Assembly (NCBI GenBank): GCA_900766185.1 | Contig: CAAFUL010000036.1 | Location: forward strand, 1 to 36,001 | DNA from: an uncultured Johnsonella sp. | Lineage (GTDB): Bacteria; Bacillota; Clostridia; Lachnospirales; Lachnospiraceae | Direction of reading: 5' to 3' | DNA: 36,001 bases | Part shown: piece after piece, positions 7,789-15,459 of the stretch | Layout of the letters: every line of letters starts with the position of its first letter | Position numbering within the stretch: the first letter of the stretch is position 1 | Notes under the pieces: model-generated | Database searches by the model: none | What the model saw: the letters and a program-made list of their open reading frames with translations, nothing else | What the model was told of the DNA's origin: nothing | Translations under genes and position numbers: made by a program

Positions 7789-7930
7789 GTTACAGTTAAG
7801 ATAGCCTATTTATCTTTGTCAAAGCAGCCGGGTGAAGATAAAAAAAGAAAAATAGCTGTCAGCTTAATAAAAACGGAAAGCTTTCATTTGATATATTACA
7901 TATTTATATCTAAGCTACCGGAATTGTAAC
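7789..7930. repeat. Dispersed intergenic repeat, copy R2 (two inverted ends)
   Basis: A 142-base element with inverted ends: GTTACAGTTAAGATAGCC at 7789-7806 and, read in reverse from 7930, GTTACAATTCCGGTAGC. Its interior contains CTTTGTCAAA, AGCTGTCAGCT, GAAAGCTTTCATT and ATATCTAAGCTACC, all of which have counterparts in copy R3. It fills the centre of the divergent intergenic region 7622-8112; no gene is seen there. Confidence 0.65.
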
Positions 7931-7986
7931 TTTAATTAAGATTATAGCCTCTTACAAGGTAGAGTATTAAATTGTAGAATATATAT

Positions 7987-8015
7987 TTGTATTATATAAT
8001 AAAATATAGTATAAT
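7987..8015 (+). promoter_or_regulatory. Promoter of the large plus-strand glycan operon
   Basis: TTGTAT (7987-7992), a 17-base spacer and a consensus TATAAT (8010-8015). The predicted start near 8022 places a leader of about 90 bases, including an attenuator-like hairpin, before hddA. Confidence 0.6.
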
Positions 8016-8043
8016 CGCAAGAAGTAGAAGAGTTCAATAAAGG

Positions 8044-8082
8044 ATCCCTAGTTTTGTTTATATCAAGCTAGGGATGATTTTT
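8044..8082 (+). terminator. Attenuator-like hairpin in the hddA leader
   Basis: ATCCCTAG (8044-8051) pairs exactly with CTAGGGAT (8068-8075) across a 16-base loop and is followed closely by GATTTTTAC. This resembles an intrinsic terminator lying inside the leader, upstream of the operon's first gene. Partial termination or processive antitermination at a polysaccharide operon is possible, but no antiterminator gene is seen in the window. Confidence 0.45.
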
Positions 8083-8112
8083 ACAAAGATTATAAGAGGA
8101 GCAAGAATAATA

Positions 8113-9126
8113 ATGATAATTACAAGAACTCCTTTCAGGATGTCTTTTTTTGGAGGAGGCACAGATTTTCCGGGCTTTTATTTAGAGCACGGGGGTGCGG
8201 TTATCTCAACAACATTTGATAAGTATTGTTATTTAACTGTAAGGCATCTTCCGAGATTTTTTGAGTACAGTTCACAAATAGTATACTCAAGAACGGAGTC
8301 GGTAAAGAGTGTAGATGAAATAGAACATCCTGCTGTTAGAGAGGCAATGAAGTACTTGGATATGCACGAACTTAGGATCACCTATGATGCGGACTTGCCG
8401 GCACGCTCGGGTTTGGGTACCAGTAGTTCATTTGCAGTGGGACTGCTTAATGCTTTTTATGCGCTTAAGGGTAAATATGCCGATAAGAGAAAGTTGGCGG
8501 ACGAAGCTATATATCTTGAGAGAGAGCTTTGTAATGAAAGCGGCGGAGTCCAAGATCAGATTGCAGCGTCATTCGGAGGCTTAAACAGAATTATTTTTAA
8601 TCAGGACGGATATGAAGTGGAGCCTATAATTATATCTCCCAAGAAAAAGGAAGAACTTAATAATAATTTGATGTTGTTTTTTACGGGTTTTTCAAGGTTT
8701 TCATCCGATATACAAAAGGGTACGGAAACTGCCATAAAAAATAAGAAAAAAGAGCTTATAGAGATGCTTGGTTTAGTTGATGAGGCACATAAGATCCTTA
8801 CATCCGATGCTGAACTTAGCGAGTTTGGAAGAATGCTTGATTACACATGGAAATTAAAAAGAGGTATTGAAAGCAAAATCTCTACCAATGATATAGATAT
8901 ATTATATGAAAAGGCTATGAAGGCAGGGGCGCTCGGAGGCAAACTGCTTGGAGCCGGCGGTGGAGGATTTCTGCTTTTTTATGTTGAGAAAGATAAACAG
9001 GTAGAAGTGCGTAAGGCACTTAATAACCTCTTATATGTGCCATTTAAATTCGAGGATGCAGGTACTAAGGTGATACATTACTCGCCGGAAAATTTTGAGG
9101 TTATGAAAGATACTTATGGAACATAA
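8113..9126 (+). CDS. hddA: D-glycero-D-manno-heptose 7-phosphate kinase (HddA)
   Basis: GHMP-fold kinase of 337 residues that phosphorylates heptose 7-phosphate at C1 to the 1,7-bisphosphate. Visible features are the N-terminal RTPFRMSFFGGGTDFP (5-20), characteristic of HddA/LmbP-type sugar kinases, the ATP-binding loop ARSGLGTSSSFAVG (97-110), and the C-terminal LGAGGGGFLLFY glycine motif. I start it at the ATG at 8113, because AGAGGAG lies 11 bases before it. The upstream ATG at 8074 falls within the right arm of the leader hairpin and has no usable site. First gene of the plus operon; it overlaps the next gene by 11 bases. The substrate is inferred from GmhA and GmhB in the same locus. Confidence 0.9.
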   Translation: MIITRTPFRMSFFGGGTDFPGFYLEHGGAVISTTFDKYCYLTVRHLPRFFEYSSQIVYSRTESVKSVDEIEHPAVREAMKYLDMHELRITYDADLPARSGLGTSSSFAVGLLNAFYALKGKYADKRKLADEAIYLERELCNESGGVQDQIAASFGGLNRIIFNQDGYEVEPIIISPKKKEELNNNLMLFFTGFSRFSSDIQKGTETAIKNKKKELIEMLGLVDEAHKILTSDAELSEFGRMLDYTWKLKRGIESKISTNDIDILYEKAMKAGALGGKLLGAGGGGFLLFYVEKDKQVEVRKALNNLLYVPFKFEDAGTKVIHYSPENFEVMKDTYGT

Positions 9127-10144
9127 GAAAAGGTTTAAGATATTATCGGTTGTTGTTCCGTCTTACAATGCCGGGGAATTTATAAGAGATAACTTAGATT
9201 CGTTTTGTATACCTGAAGTTATTGATGACATAGAGGTGTTGATAATTAATGACGGTTCGGTTGATAATACAGAGCTGATTGCCAAAGAATATGTTGAGAA
9301 ATACCCGGATACATTTAAGTTATTTAATAAGGAAAACGGCGGGCACGGCTCGGGTATCAACTGTGGTATAAGACATGCCGAAGGAAAGTATTTTAAGGTG
9401 GTCGATGCGGATGACTGGGTAGAAAAATCGGCTTTTATAAATCTGATAAAAGCCTTAAGATCATCTTGTGCGGATATCGTTTATTCGGGCTTTTACTGGG
9501 CTTATGATGACGGCAGCAAAGATAATGCGGGATTTAAGTTAAAGACGGAGTTTGAGCTGCCATTTAAAGAGGTCGAATACAATAAGGAATATAAGTTTGA
9601 TGATGTTGCAAAAAGACTGTATGTAAAGATGCATAACATGACTATAAAAACCGCAATACTTTATGATAACAATATAATAATTGATGAAAATTCATACTAT
9701 GTTGATGCGGAATACATATTGTATCCAATACCCTATGTTAATACAATACTTTTTATAAAGGATATAGTTTATTACTACAGGATAGGAAGAAAAGGACAAA
9801 GTGTATCAATTGAAAAAATGCAGCGGAATGAAAAAAATTACAGTTTGGTAATAAATTCTTTATTGAGATTTTATTCAAATCCGGATGAGACAGGGAGGTG
9901 TTCCGAACCTAAAAAAAGCTACATAGCCGCAGTTATTGCAAGAGTTATTTCGGGTAAATATAAGGTTATGCTTAGCATGGGCAGTTCAAGAAAAAATGAA
10001 TTTATAAAATTTGAAAAAAAACTTAAAAATGAATATAAGGACATTTATAATAAGAATATAAACTCAGCTGTTAAAATTTTAAGACTTACAAATTATATGA
10101 GTTATTCTTTTATAAGCTTTTTAGTAAAGCTTTTTTATAAATAA
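9116..10144 (+). CDS. GT2-family glycosyltransferase
   Basis: A 342-residue GT-A fold glycosyltransferase. The opening strand VVVPSYNAGEF (about 12-22), IINDGSVDNT (about 43-52), the NGGHGSGINCGI region (about 73-84) and the metal-binding DADDW (about 97-101) are the family-2 hallmarks, all intact. The C-terminal third is basic and helical and may associate with the membrane. It overlaps the end of hddA by 11 bases, so it is likely coupled to it, and is followed 25 bases later by the ABC permease. The position suggests it adds one sugar of the exported glycan. Donor and linkage cannot be determined. Confidence 0.88.
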   Translation: MEHKKRFKILSVVVPSYNAGEFIRDNLDSFCIPEVIDDIEVLIINDGSVDNTELIAKEYVEKYPDTFKLFNKENGGHGSGINCGIRHAEGKYFKVVDADDWVEKSAFINLIKALRSSCADIVYSGFYWAYDDGSKDNAGFKLKTEFELPFKEVEYNKEYKFDDVAKRLYVKMHNMTIKTAILYDNNIIIDENSYYVDAEYILYPIPYVNTILFIKDIVYYYRIGRKGQSVSIEKMQRNEKNYSLVINSLLRFYSNPDETGRCSEPKKSYIAAVIARVISGKYKVMLSMGSSRKNEFIKFEKKLKNEYKDIYNKNINSAVKILRLTNYMSYSFISFLVKLFYK

Positions 10145-10169
10145 ACTATTATAAGGATGGAGTAATAAT

Positions 10170-10964
10170 ATGTTAAAAATTGTTGACAGAATAAATACAT
10201 ATAAGCATTATGAGCCGCTATTAAAACAGCTTATAATAAAAGATATAAAGTTAAAGTACAGAAGAAGCTTTCTGGGCTATATATGGAGTATAATGAGTCC
10301 CTTGCTGATCATGATAGTAATGGTTATCGTGTTTTCAAATATGTTTAGATTTGATATAGTGAACTATCCTGTCTATTTTATAATAGGTCAGACTATTTAT
10401 AACTTCTTTTCGGAATCAACCAATCAAGCTATGTGGTCTATAGTTGGAAATGCAGCCTTACTAAAGAAAACATATGTACCTAAATATATATTCACATTAT
10501 CAAAAATCTCAAGTTCTTTTGTTAATACATTATTTGCATTAGGTGCTATGTTGATTGTATTTATAGTATGTAATATTAAGTTCAACTGGTATATGCTTTT
10601 TATTCCGGTGATACTGCTTCAAGTCTACATTTTATGTGTGGGTGTCGGACTTATATTAGCACAGGCTACGGTATTTTTTAGAGATATACAGTATATTTAC
10701 GGCGTTATTTTGATGGTTTGGATGTATTTGACACCTATATTTTACCCTATAAGTATGCTTGAATCCAATCCGCAATTAGTGTTTTTTATTAAGAATTTTA
10801 ATCCTCTGTATTTATATATAGAGCAATTTCGTATCATAGTGTTACAAGGAGTATTCCCTACAATTGATTTAATTGCAAACGGTGTCGCATGGGCATTATT
10901 TTCAATTACCATAGGTACCTTTGTATTCTTGAAAACACAAAACAAGTTTATACTTTACATTTAA
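10170..10964 (+). CDS. Polysaccharide ABC exporter permease (Wzm/TagG type)
   Basis: 264 residues of the ABC-2 permease type with about six membrane helices. The N-terminal amphipathic stretch LIIKDIKLKYRRSFLGYIWS (about 21-40), immediately followed by the first helix, is diagnostic of Wzm/RfbA/TagG exporters of lipid-linked polysaccharides. The conserved FFRDIQYIYGV segment lies near residues 169-179. Partner of the following ATPase gene, which begins 23 bases downstream. Both genes have the same leader block GGATGGAGTAAT before their start codons. It would move the finished undecaprenyl-linked glycan across the membrane, which indicates an ABC-dependent rather than Wzx/Wzy-dependent export route. 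Confidence 0.92.
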   Translation: MLKIVDRINTYKHYEPLLKQLIIKDIKLKYRRSFLGYIWSIMSPLLIMIVMVIVFSNMFRFDIVNYPVYFIIGQTIYNFFSESTNQAMWSIVGNAALLKKTYVPKYIFTLSKISSSFVNTLFALGAMLIVFIVCNIKFNWYMLFIPVILLQVYILCVGVGLILAQATVFFRDIQYIYGVILMVWMYLTPIFYPISMLESNPQLVFFIKNFNPLYLYIEQFRIIVLQGVFPTIDLIANGVAWALFSITIGTFVFLKTQNKFILYI

Positions 10965-10987
10965 ATATTAGGATGGAGTAATCTATT

Positions 10988-13378
10988 ATGGATATAAAAG
11001 AAAAAAGAGCTGAAGATATAGCAGAAGAAGTGACAGAGAATTTAGACAATGCCACATATGAAGCCAAAGAGGCGGAGGATGTCAGAAAAGGTATTGAAGA
11101 AACCATAGTAAAGGTCGATAATATAACTGTAAGATTTAATATAGCTTCTGAACGCATTGATAACATGAAGGAGTATTTTATCAAGCTTATAAGAAAAGAG
11201 CTTATGTTTAAGGAGTTCTTTGCTCTTAAAGATGTGTCATTAGAGATCAAAAAGGGTGAATCATGGGGGTTTATAGGTGTAAACGGCTCAGGTAAATCCA
11301 CCTTGCTTAAGCTTATATGCGGTATATTAAAACCTTATAAAGGAAAGGTTACCGTAAGCGGAAGTATAGCTCCGCTTATTGAGCTTGGAGCAGGTTTTGA
11401 TTACGATCTTACCGCAAGGGAGAATATATATCTAAACGGTGCCGTGCTGGGCTATGATGAGAAATTTATGAAGGATCATTTTGATGAAATCGTTGAATTT
11501 GCGGAACTTCAAAACTTTCTTGATATGCCTATAAAAAACTATTCTTCAGGTATGGCTGCCCGTTTGGGATTTGCAATAGCAACAATGGTAAAATCCGATA
11601 TACTTATATGTGATGAGGTACTTGCGGTAGGAGATTATGCTTTTCAACAAAAATGTGAGAAAAGAATGAAGGAACTTCTGGACGGAGGAACAACACTGCT
11701 TTATGTTTCTCATGCGACTGATTCCGTAAAAAGATTATGCGACCATGCTTTGTGGTTAGATAAGGGGAGGGTAGTTATGAAAGGTGGAGCAATAGGTGTC
11801 TGTGATGCCTATATCAAAGATCAGATAGGTGAGATAAAAGCCAAGGTAGAGGGTGAGAATGTTGATTATATCATAATACAAGCCGGCGGCAAGGGTACAA
11901 GGCTTGAACATCTTACGAGGAATAAACCTAAGGGTATAGTACCGGTAAATAATTTACCTATAGTTTTCCATATGTTTAAAAAATATCCCGATAAGAAATA
12001 TATAATAATCGGTGATTACAAGAATGAAGTTCTTGAGAAGTATATAGAGACTTTCGGCGGCTGCTATTGCATAAATGTAAAGGCAGAAGGAGAGGGAACC
12101 GCAGCAGGAATAAAAAAAGCGCTTGAGCACATTCCGGCAGGTAAAAGATTCATGTTGGTATGGTCGGATCTTATACTTGGAGATGAAGTTAATATTGATG
12201 AGACCAAAGGAAATGTTATAGGTATATCAAGAGATTTTGATTGCAGATGGTCTTATAAAGATAAACAATTTTTTGAAGAACCCTCAAGAGAGCATGGAGT
12301 TGCAGGTTTATTTATATTTTCCGACAAGGATATTCTGGCGCAGGCTCCTGAAAAAGGTGAGTTTGTAAGATGGTTGAAAGAGCAGAATATGCAATTTGAT
12401 GAGTTATCATTACTTGATACGGTGGAAGCAGGTACATTAAATGCGATAAAGGCAATATCCGAGCATGACGGTGAGTATAGATGCAGACCGTTTAACAGCA
12501 TAGAAGTACATGACAACATACTGATCAAAAGACCGATAGATGACCAAGGCAAGGCTTTGGCAGTCAATGAAGTGAAGTGGTACAGTGAAGTTAAAAAATA
12601 TAATTTTGACCAAATACCTGTTATATATGAACTCGATCCGCTTACAATGGAAAAAATAAACGGAGAGAACATATATAAGGCAAATTTGGATACGGAGCAA
12701 AAGAAGCAGGTCATAGATAACCTTATAAGCTCCTTGGAAAAGCTGCATGGCTTTGCCAAAACCGAGGCGGATTCATACAGTATAATGGACACATACTTTT
12801 TCAAGACCTTCGGGCGTTTGGATAAGATAAGAAATTTAGTGCCATTTGCTCTGGAAAAGACCATAAATATAAACGGAAAAGATTATAAAAATCCTTTCTT
12901 CTACAGGGAAAAGATCAAGGCGGATGTAAGAAGTATGTGCTTGGATACCTGTAAAGAATTTGCATTGATTCATGGAGATTGCACATTTTCAAATACTATG
13001 GTAGATGATAAACTTAATGTCATCTTTTTAGATCCCAGAGGGTATTTTGGAAGTACCGAACTGTACGGAGATGTGGATTATGACTGGGCGAAGTTATACT
13101 ATTCAATAGACGGCGACTATGACCAGTTTAATAATAAAAACTTTGAACTTTATATTGAGGAGTCGAGAGTAAGGCTTGACATAGCAACAAACGGTTGGAA
13201 GGAAGTTGCGCCATATTATCTGTCAAAGCTTGAAAATGTAGACCCTAAAAAAATCAAATTCTTACATGCCCTTATATGGTTGTCTCTTACAACTTATGCA
13301 TGGGAAGATTATGATTCGATCTGCGGTGCTTTTTATAAAGGTGTTATACTTATGGATGAGTGCTTAAGTGATAATTAG
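10988..13378 (+). CDS. Three-domain protein: Wzt-type ABC ATPase + nucleotidyltransferase + APH-fold kinase
   Basis: 796 residues in one uninterrupted frame. Residues 1-36 are an acidic extension. Residues 37-280 are a Wzt/TagH ATPase with GVNGSGKST (97-105), YSSGMAARLGFA (185-196) and ILICDEVLAVGD (205-216). Residues about 293-500 are a sugar/choline-type nucleotidyltransferase with QAGGKGTRL (298-306) and PKGIVPV (314-320). Residues about 505-796 are an aminoglycoside/choline-kinase-like phosphotransferase with catalytic HGDCTFSN (662-669) and metal-binding LDPRG (681-685). Typical Wzt proteins carry a carbohydrate-binding C-terminus; here it is replaced by two enzymes able to phosphorylate a small molecule or sugar and activate it with a nucleotide. 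The pairing resembles the LicA/LicC arrangement, but the substrate is unknown. It follows the permease by 23 bases and is followed by a small phosphatase. Confidence 0.9.
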   Translation: MDIKEKRAEDIAEEVTENLDNATYEAKEAEDVRKGIEETIVKVDNITVRFNIASERIDNMKEYFIKLIRKELMFKEFFALKDVSLEIKKGESWGFIGVNGSGKSTLLKLICGILKPYKGKVTVSGSIAPLIELGAGFDYDLTARENIYLNGAVLGYDEKFMKDHFDEIVEFAELQNFLDMPIKNYSSGMAARLGFAIATMVKSDILICDEVLAVGDYAFQQKCEKRMKELLDGGTTLLYVSHATDSVKRLCDHALWLDKGRVVMKGGAIGVCDAYIKDQIGEIKAKVEGENVDYIIIQAGGKGTRLEHLTRNKPKGIVPVNNLPIVFHMFKKYPDKKYIIIGDYKNEVLEKYIETFGGCYCINVKAEGEGTAAGIKKALEHIPAGKRFMLVWSDLILGDEVNIDETKGNVIGISRDFDCRWSYKDKQFFEEPSREHGVAGLFIFSDKDILAQAPEKGEFVRWLKEQNMQFDELSLLDTVEAGTLNAIKAISEHDGEYRCRPFNSIEVHDNILIKRPIDDQGKALAVNEVKWYSEVKKYNFDQIPVIYELDPLTMEKINGENIYKANLDTEQKKQVIDNLISSLEKLHGFAKTEADSYSIMDTYFFKTFGRLDKIRNLVPFALEKTININGKDYKNPFFYREKIKADVRSMCLDTCKEFALIHGDCTFSNTMVDDKLNVIFLDPRGYFGSTELYGDVDYDWAKLYYSIDGDYDQFNNKNFELYIEESRVRLDIATNGWKEVAPYYLSKLENVDPKKIKFLHALIWLSLTTYAWEDYDSICGAFYKGVILMDECLSDN

Positions 13379-13388
13379 GAGGTAATAC

Positions 13389-13760
13389 ATGGAAAATCTA
13401 AAGCTGTCATCACTTCCTAAGACATGGATCTTTGATTTGGACGGTACAATACTTGTACATAACGGATATAAAAACGGAGGAGATAGGATATTGCCGGGTG
13501 TTAAGAAGTTTTTTGATAAGATACCCGAGACTGATTATATACTGATCCTTACAGCAAGAAAGGAAGAGGTTCTTGAATCCTCAATTAAATTTCTTAAGGA
13601 TAATGGAATAAGGTATAATGAAATTTTGGCTGATATACCCTTTGGAGAGAGAATTTTGCTTAATGATATGAAAGACTCAGGGTTAAAAACCGCCTATGCC
13701 ATTAATCTGAAAAGAGATGAGGGACTGGACTTTTCTGTTGAGGTAGATGAAAACTTGTAA
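13389..13760 (+). CDS. Small HAD-superfamily phosphatase
   Basis: A 123-residue capless HAD hydrolase. Motif I is FDLDGTI (15-21, Asp16 and Asp18), motif II the threonine of LILTARKEE (52-60, Thr55), and motif IV a short LLND (90-93). The size suits a minimal phosphatase acting on small phosphorylated metabolites or sugars. Its AGGAGG site overlaps the stop codon of the three-domain exporter gene, and its last 14 bases overlap the next glycosyltransferase, so it is tightly embedded in the operon. Because it directly follows a nucleotidyltransferase/kinase fusion, I infer it acts in the same substituent pathway. The substrate is not readable. Confidence 0.82.
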   Translation: MENLKLSSLPKTWIFDLDGTILVHNGYKNGGDRILPGVKKFFDKIPETDYILILTARKEEVLESSIKFLKDNGIRYNEILADIPFGERILLNDMKDSGLKTAYAINLKRDEGLDFSVEVDENL

Positions 13761-14703
13761 TAAAACGGCTATATATGAAGCACAAAAAGATGCGGATGAT
13801 ATAATGCTTAGTGTTGTGCTGCTTACATATAATCATGAAAAGTATATACGAACTTGTTTGGAAAGTATAATCTCGCAAAAAACCACTTTTAAATTTGAAT
13901 TAATAGTAGGAGATGATGCTTCAACCGATCAAACAGCAAAAGTGATCCTTGAGTATGCAGCTTTGTATCCGGATATAGTCATCCCCGTTATAAGAAAAAA
14001 AAATATCGGTGCGGTGGCTAATCTGGTCGAGCTTTTAAAGATTGCAAGGGGTAAGTATATAGCAGGTTGTGAAGGTGATGATTACTGGACCAACAGTAAT
14101 AAGTTAGAGTTTCAGTTTCGCTTTTTGGAAGAAAAAGAAGAATACATAGCCTGCAGCCATGATATCGAGATAGTTAACGAGGACGGAACATTAGCCGATA
14201 AGCAGTATTTGACTTGGATATCTCCTGCCAGAGACTATAGTCTTAAGGACTATAAAGGAATTTTGCTTCCGGGGCATCCGGTAGCCCTTGTCTTTAGAAA
14301 TATTTTTAAGGAAGAGGAAGATCCGGGTGTTTTGCTTGATTTTCATACATTGATTGCAGACAGATCGTTGGCAGTAATGTTGGCAGTGCGTGGCAGGATA
14401 TATAGATTAGACAAGATCATGGCTGCTTATAGGATACATGTGGGCAAGGGAAAAAATATGACAAATAATATTTACGGTGAATTTGATTCCTGCTTAGTTG
14501 ACTATACAATGAATGACAGGATAACGAAATATCTAAGCAAGGTGTCTGGAAAGAACATAGATTTTGTACTTTACAGATGGAAAATTGTAATTAAAGTAGG
14601 TATTAAGACAGTCATATATTTTAATAAAAAGAATTTGAGTACATATATAAAATTACTAAAACTTCATTTTAGATGGATAAAGTCAAAAATTATAAGAGTG
14701 TAG
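13747..14703 (+). CDS. GT2-family glycosyltransferase
   Basis: 318 residues. LSVVLLTYNHEKYIRTCLES (about 21-40), VGDDASTDQT (about 56-65) and CEGDDYWT (about 112-119) form the GT-A nucleotide and metal sites. It is closely similar in these blocks to the N-terminal half of the protein at 18548 (ISYNHEKYI, DDAS, EADDYW), so the two are likely paralogues. The start at 13747 overlaps the phosphatase gene and has GAGGT 4 bases before it. A second in-frame ATG at 13804 sits immediately before the conserved core and cannot be excluded. The role is addition of one residue of the glycan; the donor is unknown. Confidence 0.86.
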   Translation: MKTCNKTAIYEAQKDADDIMLSVVLLTYNHEKYIRTCLESIISQKTTFKFELIVGDDASTDQTAKVILEYAALYPDIVIPVIRKKNIGAVANLVELLKIARGKYIAGCEGDDYWTNSNKLEFQFRFLEEKEEYIACSHDIEIVNEDGTLADKQYLTWISPARDYSLKDYKGILLPGHPVALVFRNIFKEEEDPGVLLDFHTLIADRSLAVMLAVRGRIYRLDKIMAAYRIHVGKGKNMTNNIYGEFDSCLVDYTMNDRITKYLSKVSGKNIDFVLYRWKIVIKVGIKTVIYFNKKNLSTYIKLLKLHFRWIKSKIIRV

Positions 14704-14729
14704 ATATAGTAATTAGAATGGAGATAAAG

Positions 14730-15443
14730 ATGAAGATAGGAATTATGCAACCGTATTTTTTACCTTATATAGGTTATTTTTCATTGATTGAATATTCGGA
14801 CAGGTTTATATTCTTTGATACGCCGCAATATATACATCATGGATGGGTCAACAGAAACAGAGTGCTTAAGCATGACGGAACACCTAATTATATAAGTGTT
14901 CCTCTTGAAAAGGCTGCCAGAGAGACTGCAATCAATGATATGGTTATAAGAGATGAAGATTGGGTTGAAAAAATCTTTGCACAACTGGTATGCTATAAGA
15001 AAAAAGCACCTTATTATAAGAGAACAATAGAATTTTTACATAGTCTGTTAGATGTGGATTACGAAAGAAGTTTATCCAAATTAAATATTGAAACTACAAA
15101 GGCAATATGTGAATATATAGGGCTAAACAGAAGTTTTGATACATTTTCGGAAATGAACCTTGATATAGGACAGGTAAATGAACCGGATGAATGGGCACTT
15201 AATATTACCAAGGCGGTTGGAGGAGATATTTATGTAAACCCTCCGGGAGGGCTTTCTTTCTTTAATAAGGAGAAGTATCAAAACGAAGGAATAGAACTTC
15301 AGTTTTTAAAACATAACTTAACTCCGTATGTTCAACGCATAGGACGATTTGAACCGGGCTTATCTATAATAGATGTTTTAATGTTTAATGAAGAGAAAGA
15401 TGTCACAAAAATGTTGGCGGATTATGAAATTATAATTCCATAG
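14730..15443 (+). CDS. WbqC-family protein
   Basis: 237 residues. The N-terminal block IGIMQPYFLPYIGY (about 3-16), then FDTPQYIHHGWVNRNR (about 29-44), is characteristic of the WbqC family found in O-antigen and capsule clusters. Its biochemical role is not firmly established; family members usually sit beside amino-sugar genes and are suspected acyl/aminoacyl-transfer enzymes. I start at 14730, where TGGAG at 14719-14723 is correctly spaced. A longer in-frame ATG at 14673 inside the previous gene lacks a site. It is followed by a PLP-fold enzyme and an ATP-grasp/HAD fusion, a group that suggests synthesis of an unusual amino-sugar or amide substituent. Confidence 0.82.
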   Translation: MKIGIMQPYFLPYIGYFSLIEYSDRFIFFDTPQYIHHGWVNRNRVLKHDGTPNYISVPLEKAARETAINDMVIRDEDWVEKIFAQLVCYKKKAPYYKRTIEFLHSLLDVDYERSLSKLNIETTKAICEYIGLNRSFDTFSEMNLDIGQVNEPDEWALNITKAVGGDIYVNPPGGLSFFNKEKYQNEGIELQFLKHNLTPYVQRIGRFEPGLSIIDVLMFNEEKDVTKMLADYEIIIP

Positions 15444-15459
15444 GTAAAAAGGAGTCGGA

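Noticed and set aside
8074..8112. Longer N-terminus for hddA from the ATG at 8074
   Set aside because: That ATG is inside the right arm of the leader hairpin with no spaced ribosome site; the conserved N-terminus and AGAGGAG support 8113.
12253..12864. A 203-residue minus-strand open frame within the three-domain protein
   Set aside because: Antisense shadow of the nucleotidyltransferase/kinase frame; no family features.
14673..14729. Extended N-terminus for the WbqC protein
   Set aside because: Lies inside the preceding glycosyltransferase and lacks a ribosome site; TGGAG plus the conserved start support 14730.
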